Assembly: GCF_014200725.1 (NCBI RefSeq)
Contig: NZ_JACHCL010000006.1
Span: 62,001 to 126,000, forward strand
Direction: 5' to 3'
Length of the DNA stretch: 64,000 nt
Source of the DNA: Janthinobacterium silvisoli
GTDB taxonomy: Bacteria; Pseudomonadota; Gammaproteobacteria; Burkholderiales; Burkholderiaceae_D
Shown here: piece by piece, positions 61,764 to 64,000 of the stretch
How the letters are laid out: every line of letters begins with the position of its first letter
How positions within the stretch are numbered: position 1 is the stretch's first letter
Position numbers and translations under genes: made by a program
Notes under the pieces: model-generated
What the model was told of the DNA's origin: nothing
The model's input: the letters and a program-made list of their open reading frames with translations, nothing else
Databases searched by the model: none

Positions 61764-63494
61764 TCATCCGACACGGCCACGCACAGGTTTTGCGGATTTT
61801 TCCGCCACAGCCACGGCTTTTTCAAGCACCACGGCCTCCCCTTCTGGCGCGGGCGGCGGAGTCAGTTGCAACAGTTGCTCCATCAATTGGGCGAAACGTT
61901 GCTGTCCCGGTGCAATTTTGTCTACATATAACAACACTTCCATCGCCTCTTCGGAAAGCGCCTGCTGGTAGCCCCGCTGCTGCAAAAAGGACACGATGAT
62001 TTGCGCCGAGTTGAACAGGATGCGCAGATTATTCGGCAGTTTTTCACGCGCCGCGCGCATCCATTCGACCGCCTCGTTGAGCTTATCGGTTTTCCATAGC
62101 AGCACACCCTTGTTCATCAGATCCGACGCTTCCTTGCGTGCCGCATTGATCAGGCTAGCGCCCTCATCACCCATCTTCGCCTTGTCGAAGATCTTTTGTA
62201 CTTCATCCTGCACCACCTGGTTGTCATGGTTATTTTTGACCACATAGCACAGCAGGCCGGCCGGCGCATCCTTGACGCCGACGGCAAACAGCAAGGTGGC
62301 CAGCTCCATGCAGATGCTTTTTTCGGGCCGCACGGGGTCCTCGGCCAGCATCGCTTCAAGTTCATCACCGCACTTGCGCGCGCGCCGGTAGTCCCCGGTT
62401 TCGTGATGCACCATGCCTTCCGTGATCTTGGCCCGCAAGCCGATCTGCTCGGGCGGAAATTCGCGCTGCGCCAGCAACAGCCATTGCAGCGCTTCCTTGG
62501 CGACGTTTTTCATGCCGCAGACGCGCGCCAGGCCCAGATAGGCATCGGGCGTCTTCATGACAGAAAACTCGCCGATGGACACGCATTTGCGGAAGGCCTT
62601 TTCCGCCATCGGAACATTACCGATCTTCAGCGCCGCCAGTCCCAGGTTGCGCTGGCGCGGCACGGAATTGGGCGACAACCGGGCGGCTTTTTCCAGCACG
62701 CCGCAGGCTTCTTCATGCTGTCCCATCAACTGGTAGGCGACCGCCATCTGGTCGTAGGCGTCGATGTAATACTTGTTTTCAACGATCACGCCCTGGAAGA
62801 TCTGCCGCGCCGCCTCATGTTCGCCGTTGTTCATGCGGATCTTGCCCAGACCCGCCTTGGCCCAGCTGTAATCACGCTCGGCCAACACTTTTTCATACAC
62901 GGCACGGGCCTTTTCCGGCTCGCCGCTTTTCAGCAGCAAACTGGCCTTCATGCGCAGCAATTCCAGCTCGTGCAGCTTGTTCAATTCGATCTGCGCGTCG
63001 CACAGCCTGGCCGCCCGCAGATAATCCTTTTCCAGGCAAGCCTGGTCGATTTCGCGGAACACCTGCTTCTTGTGCCACACGCGGTTCAAACGCGTCAGCA
63101 GCACGCCTTCCGTGATCGGCTTGATCAAATAAGCATCGGGCTGGTGTTCGGCCGCGCCCATCACCGATTCCACGCTTTTTTCGGCCGACACCATCAGCCA
63201 CACGCTGGACGGCGCCGTCAGGTTGCGCACGCGCGTCTCTTCCAGCACTTGCTGGCCGTTCTTGCCCTCGCCCAGATTGTAATCGCACAGCACCACGTCG
63301 TAGCGCGTCTTGGCCAGCAGCTTCATGGCTTCGCCGCCGCTGGCCGCCTGGTCGATATGGCGCGCACCCAGGTTGCGCAGCGATTCACGCAGCAGGATGC
63401 GGATGCCGATGAAGTCGTCGACCAGCAGATAATGCTTGTCGGCCCAATCAGTGGACCCGGCCTCGATGGCGCTGCCCTTGTTTTCCGTCGTCAT
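61764..63494 (-). CDS. Response regulator with TPR-repeat output domain
   Basis: A 576-residue protein. The receiver domain (20-140) has Asp26/Asp27 and phosphoacceptor Asp71 (VVLCDYNLG), with the conserved Lys in AYLIKPI. The remainder (about 155-550) is helical and contains TPR-like repeats (AKAGLGKIRMNNGEHEAARQIF, YDQMAVAYQLMGQHEEACGVLEKAARLSPN and RNLGLAALKIGNVPMAEKAF). No DNA-binding or enzymatic output domain is seen, so it should act by phosphorylation-dependent protein binding. It lies directly behind a histidine kinase on the same strand, its probable partner. Confidence 0.88.
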   Translation of the reverse strand: MTTENKGSAIEAGSTDWADKHYLLVDDFIGIRILLRESLRNLGARHIDQAASGGEAMKLLAKTRYDVVLCDYNLGEGKNGQQVLEETRVRNLTAPSSVWLMVSAEKSVESVMGAAEHQPDAYLIKPITEGVLLTRLNRVWHKKQVFREIDQACLEKDYLRAARLCDAQIELNKLHELELLRMKASLLLKSGEPEKARAVYEKVLAERDYSWAKAGLGKIRMNNGEHEAARQIFQGVIVENKYYIDAYDQMAVAYQLMGQHEEACGVLEKAARLSPNSVPRQRNLGLAALKIGNVPMAEKAFRKCVSIGEFSVMKTPDAYLGLARVCGMKNVAKEALQWLLLAQREFPPEQIGLRAKITEGMVHHETGDYRRARKCGDELEAMLAEDPVRPEKSICMELATLLFAVGVKDAPAGLLCYVVKNNHDNQVVQDEVQKIFDKAKMGDEGASLINAARKEASDLMNKGVLLWKTDKLNEAVEWMRAAREKLPNNLRILFNSAQIIVSFLQQRGYQQALSEEAMEVLLYVDKIAPGQQRFAQLMEQLLQLTPPPAPEGEAVVLEKAVAVAEKSAKPVRGRVG

Positions 63495-63507
63495 GGTGAT
63501 AGCTCGC

Positions 63508-64000
63508 TCAGGGCAAACGCAGGATGAAGCAACCGCCGCCCAGGGCGCCGCCATTGGCCAGCGCGATGCTGCCGCTCTGGCCCCGGTACTTATGCATCTT
63601 GGCGACCTCGCTGGAAAAATACAGGCCCAGCCCGGTGCTATTGGTAGAAAAATCCACGCCTGCCTGCATGCCGTTCATGGCGGCGCTGCCTGCCTCGATC
63701 AGCGCCTGCGAATAGCCTTCGCCATTGTCTTCCACGCGCAATTCGAGCACCGCGTCCACCTCCCGCGCAGACAGGCGTATCGTGTCTTTGGTATAGCGGA
63801 TGGCGTTGTTGATGGCGTGCGCCAGCACGCCGATCACCAAATCTTCATCGAGCGTCCAGATCAGCTCAAGAGGGAAATCGGTTTCCAGCCGTATGCCCTT
63901 GGAGGCGAGCAGGATTTTTTCCTGGTCCACCACCTGCTCGACCACTTGCGCCACCAGTTGCGGCTGCACATCGAAGGGGTAGCCGGGCTTGCCTACTTCC
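63508..64000 (-). CDS. Histidine kinase, C-terminal part (truncated at window edge)
   Basis: Only the last 164 residues are in the window. They comprise the ATPase domain of a histidine kinase: N box VLAHAINNAIRYT, G1 VEDNGEGYS, and G2 TGLGLYFSSEV. The frame runs off the window end, so the sensory and dimerisation domains lie outside. The gene ends 14 bases before the response-regulator/TPR gene, indicating a two-component pair in one operon. Confidence 0.85.
   Translation of the reverse strand, partial: EVGKPGYPFDVQPQLVAQVVEQVVDQEKILLASKGIRLETDFPLELIWTLDEDLVIGVLAHAINNAIRYTKDTIRLSAREVDAVLELRVEDNGEGYSQALIEAGSAAMNGMQAGVDFSTNSTGLGLYFSSEVAKMHKYRGQSGSIALANGGALGGGCFILRLP

Noticed and set aside
1-64000. 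tRNA or rRNA genes, CRISPR arrays, complete insertion sequences, prophage
   Set aside because: None was recognised by eye in any intergenic space; the spaces are short and do not show cloverleaf, regular repeat-spacer or transposase signatures.

Overview
The window looks like chromosomal DNA from a Betaproteobacterium of the family Oxalobacteraceae (Janthinobacterium, Massilia or Duganella type). This is inferred from the high GC content with GC-rich third positions, a PhaM-type polyhydroxyalkanoate granule protein, a PEP-CTERM protein, a czcICBA metal-efflux operon, a CHASE/GGDEF protein, and paired DUF3108 genes. I saw no rRNA, tRNA, CRISPR array, complete insertion sequence or prophage.

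Layout. 1-3.5 kb: cytochrome P450, GNAT acetyltransferase, MazG-like pyrophosphohydrolase, a secreted protein and a lipoprotein, all on +. 3.5-9 kb (-): PAS-containing chemotaxis receptor, DEAD-box RNA helicase with two DbpA-type RNA-binding domains, alpha/beta hydrolase. 9-20 kb: M28 peptidase, SRPBCC protein, dienelactone hydrolase, an orphan MshQ-like adhesin, a GlxA-type regulator, glutathione-dependent formaldehyde dehydrogenase, a PQQ-type sugar dehydrogenase lipoprotein, a thioesterase and a DUF3016 protein. 20-26 kb: HD-GYP response regulator, an EreA/ChaN-like secreted protein, a frameshifted glycine-zipper microprotein and a GAF-GAF histidine kinase. 26-34 kb (+): a secreted MORN-repeat/C13 (legumain/caspase-like) protein, then czcI-czcC-czcB-czcA. 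34-40 kb: PEP-CTERM protein, small proline-rich and membrane proteins, a large CHASE-GAF-GGDEF cyclase, queC. 40-47 kb (+): tamA-tamB. 47-52 kb: tiny proteins, an S9 peptidase, a membrane protein and a secreted unknown. 52-58.4 kb (-): a compact operon encoding a kleisin-like, a kite-like and an SMC ATPase subunit (MksF-MksE-MksB / JetA-JetB-JetC order), coupled to a DUF4424 gene and a nucleotidyltransferase-fold gene. 58.6-64 kb: two overlapping DUF3108 genes, phaM, a small protein, and a response-regulator/TPR protein following a histidine kinase cut by the window end.

How the genes work together. Signalling is prominent: a chemoreceptor, two kinases, two response regulators, an HD-GYP and a GGDEF protein. 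TamA and TamB form the outer-membrane assembly/lipid-transport module. The czc genes form a complete three-component efflux pump with its small His-rich periplasmic protein. The most unusual locus is the SMC operon: it has the three-subunit architecture of MksBEF/Wadjet condensins, but no JetD nuclease gene is visible, and a DUF4424 gene starts inside the SMC stop codon. The MORN-C13 protease and the frameshifted microprotein are the next most interesting items. Functions come from motif recognition by eye; no database search was possible.
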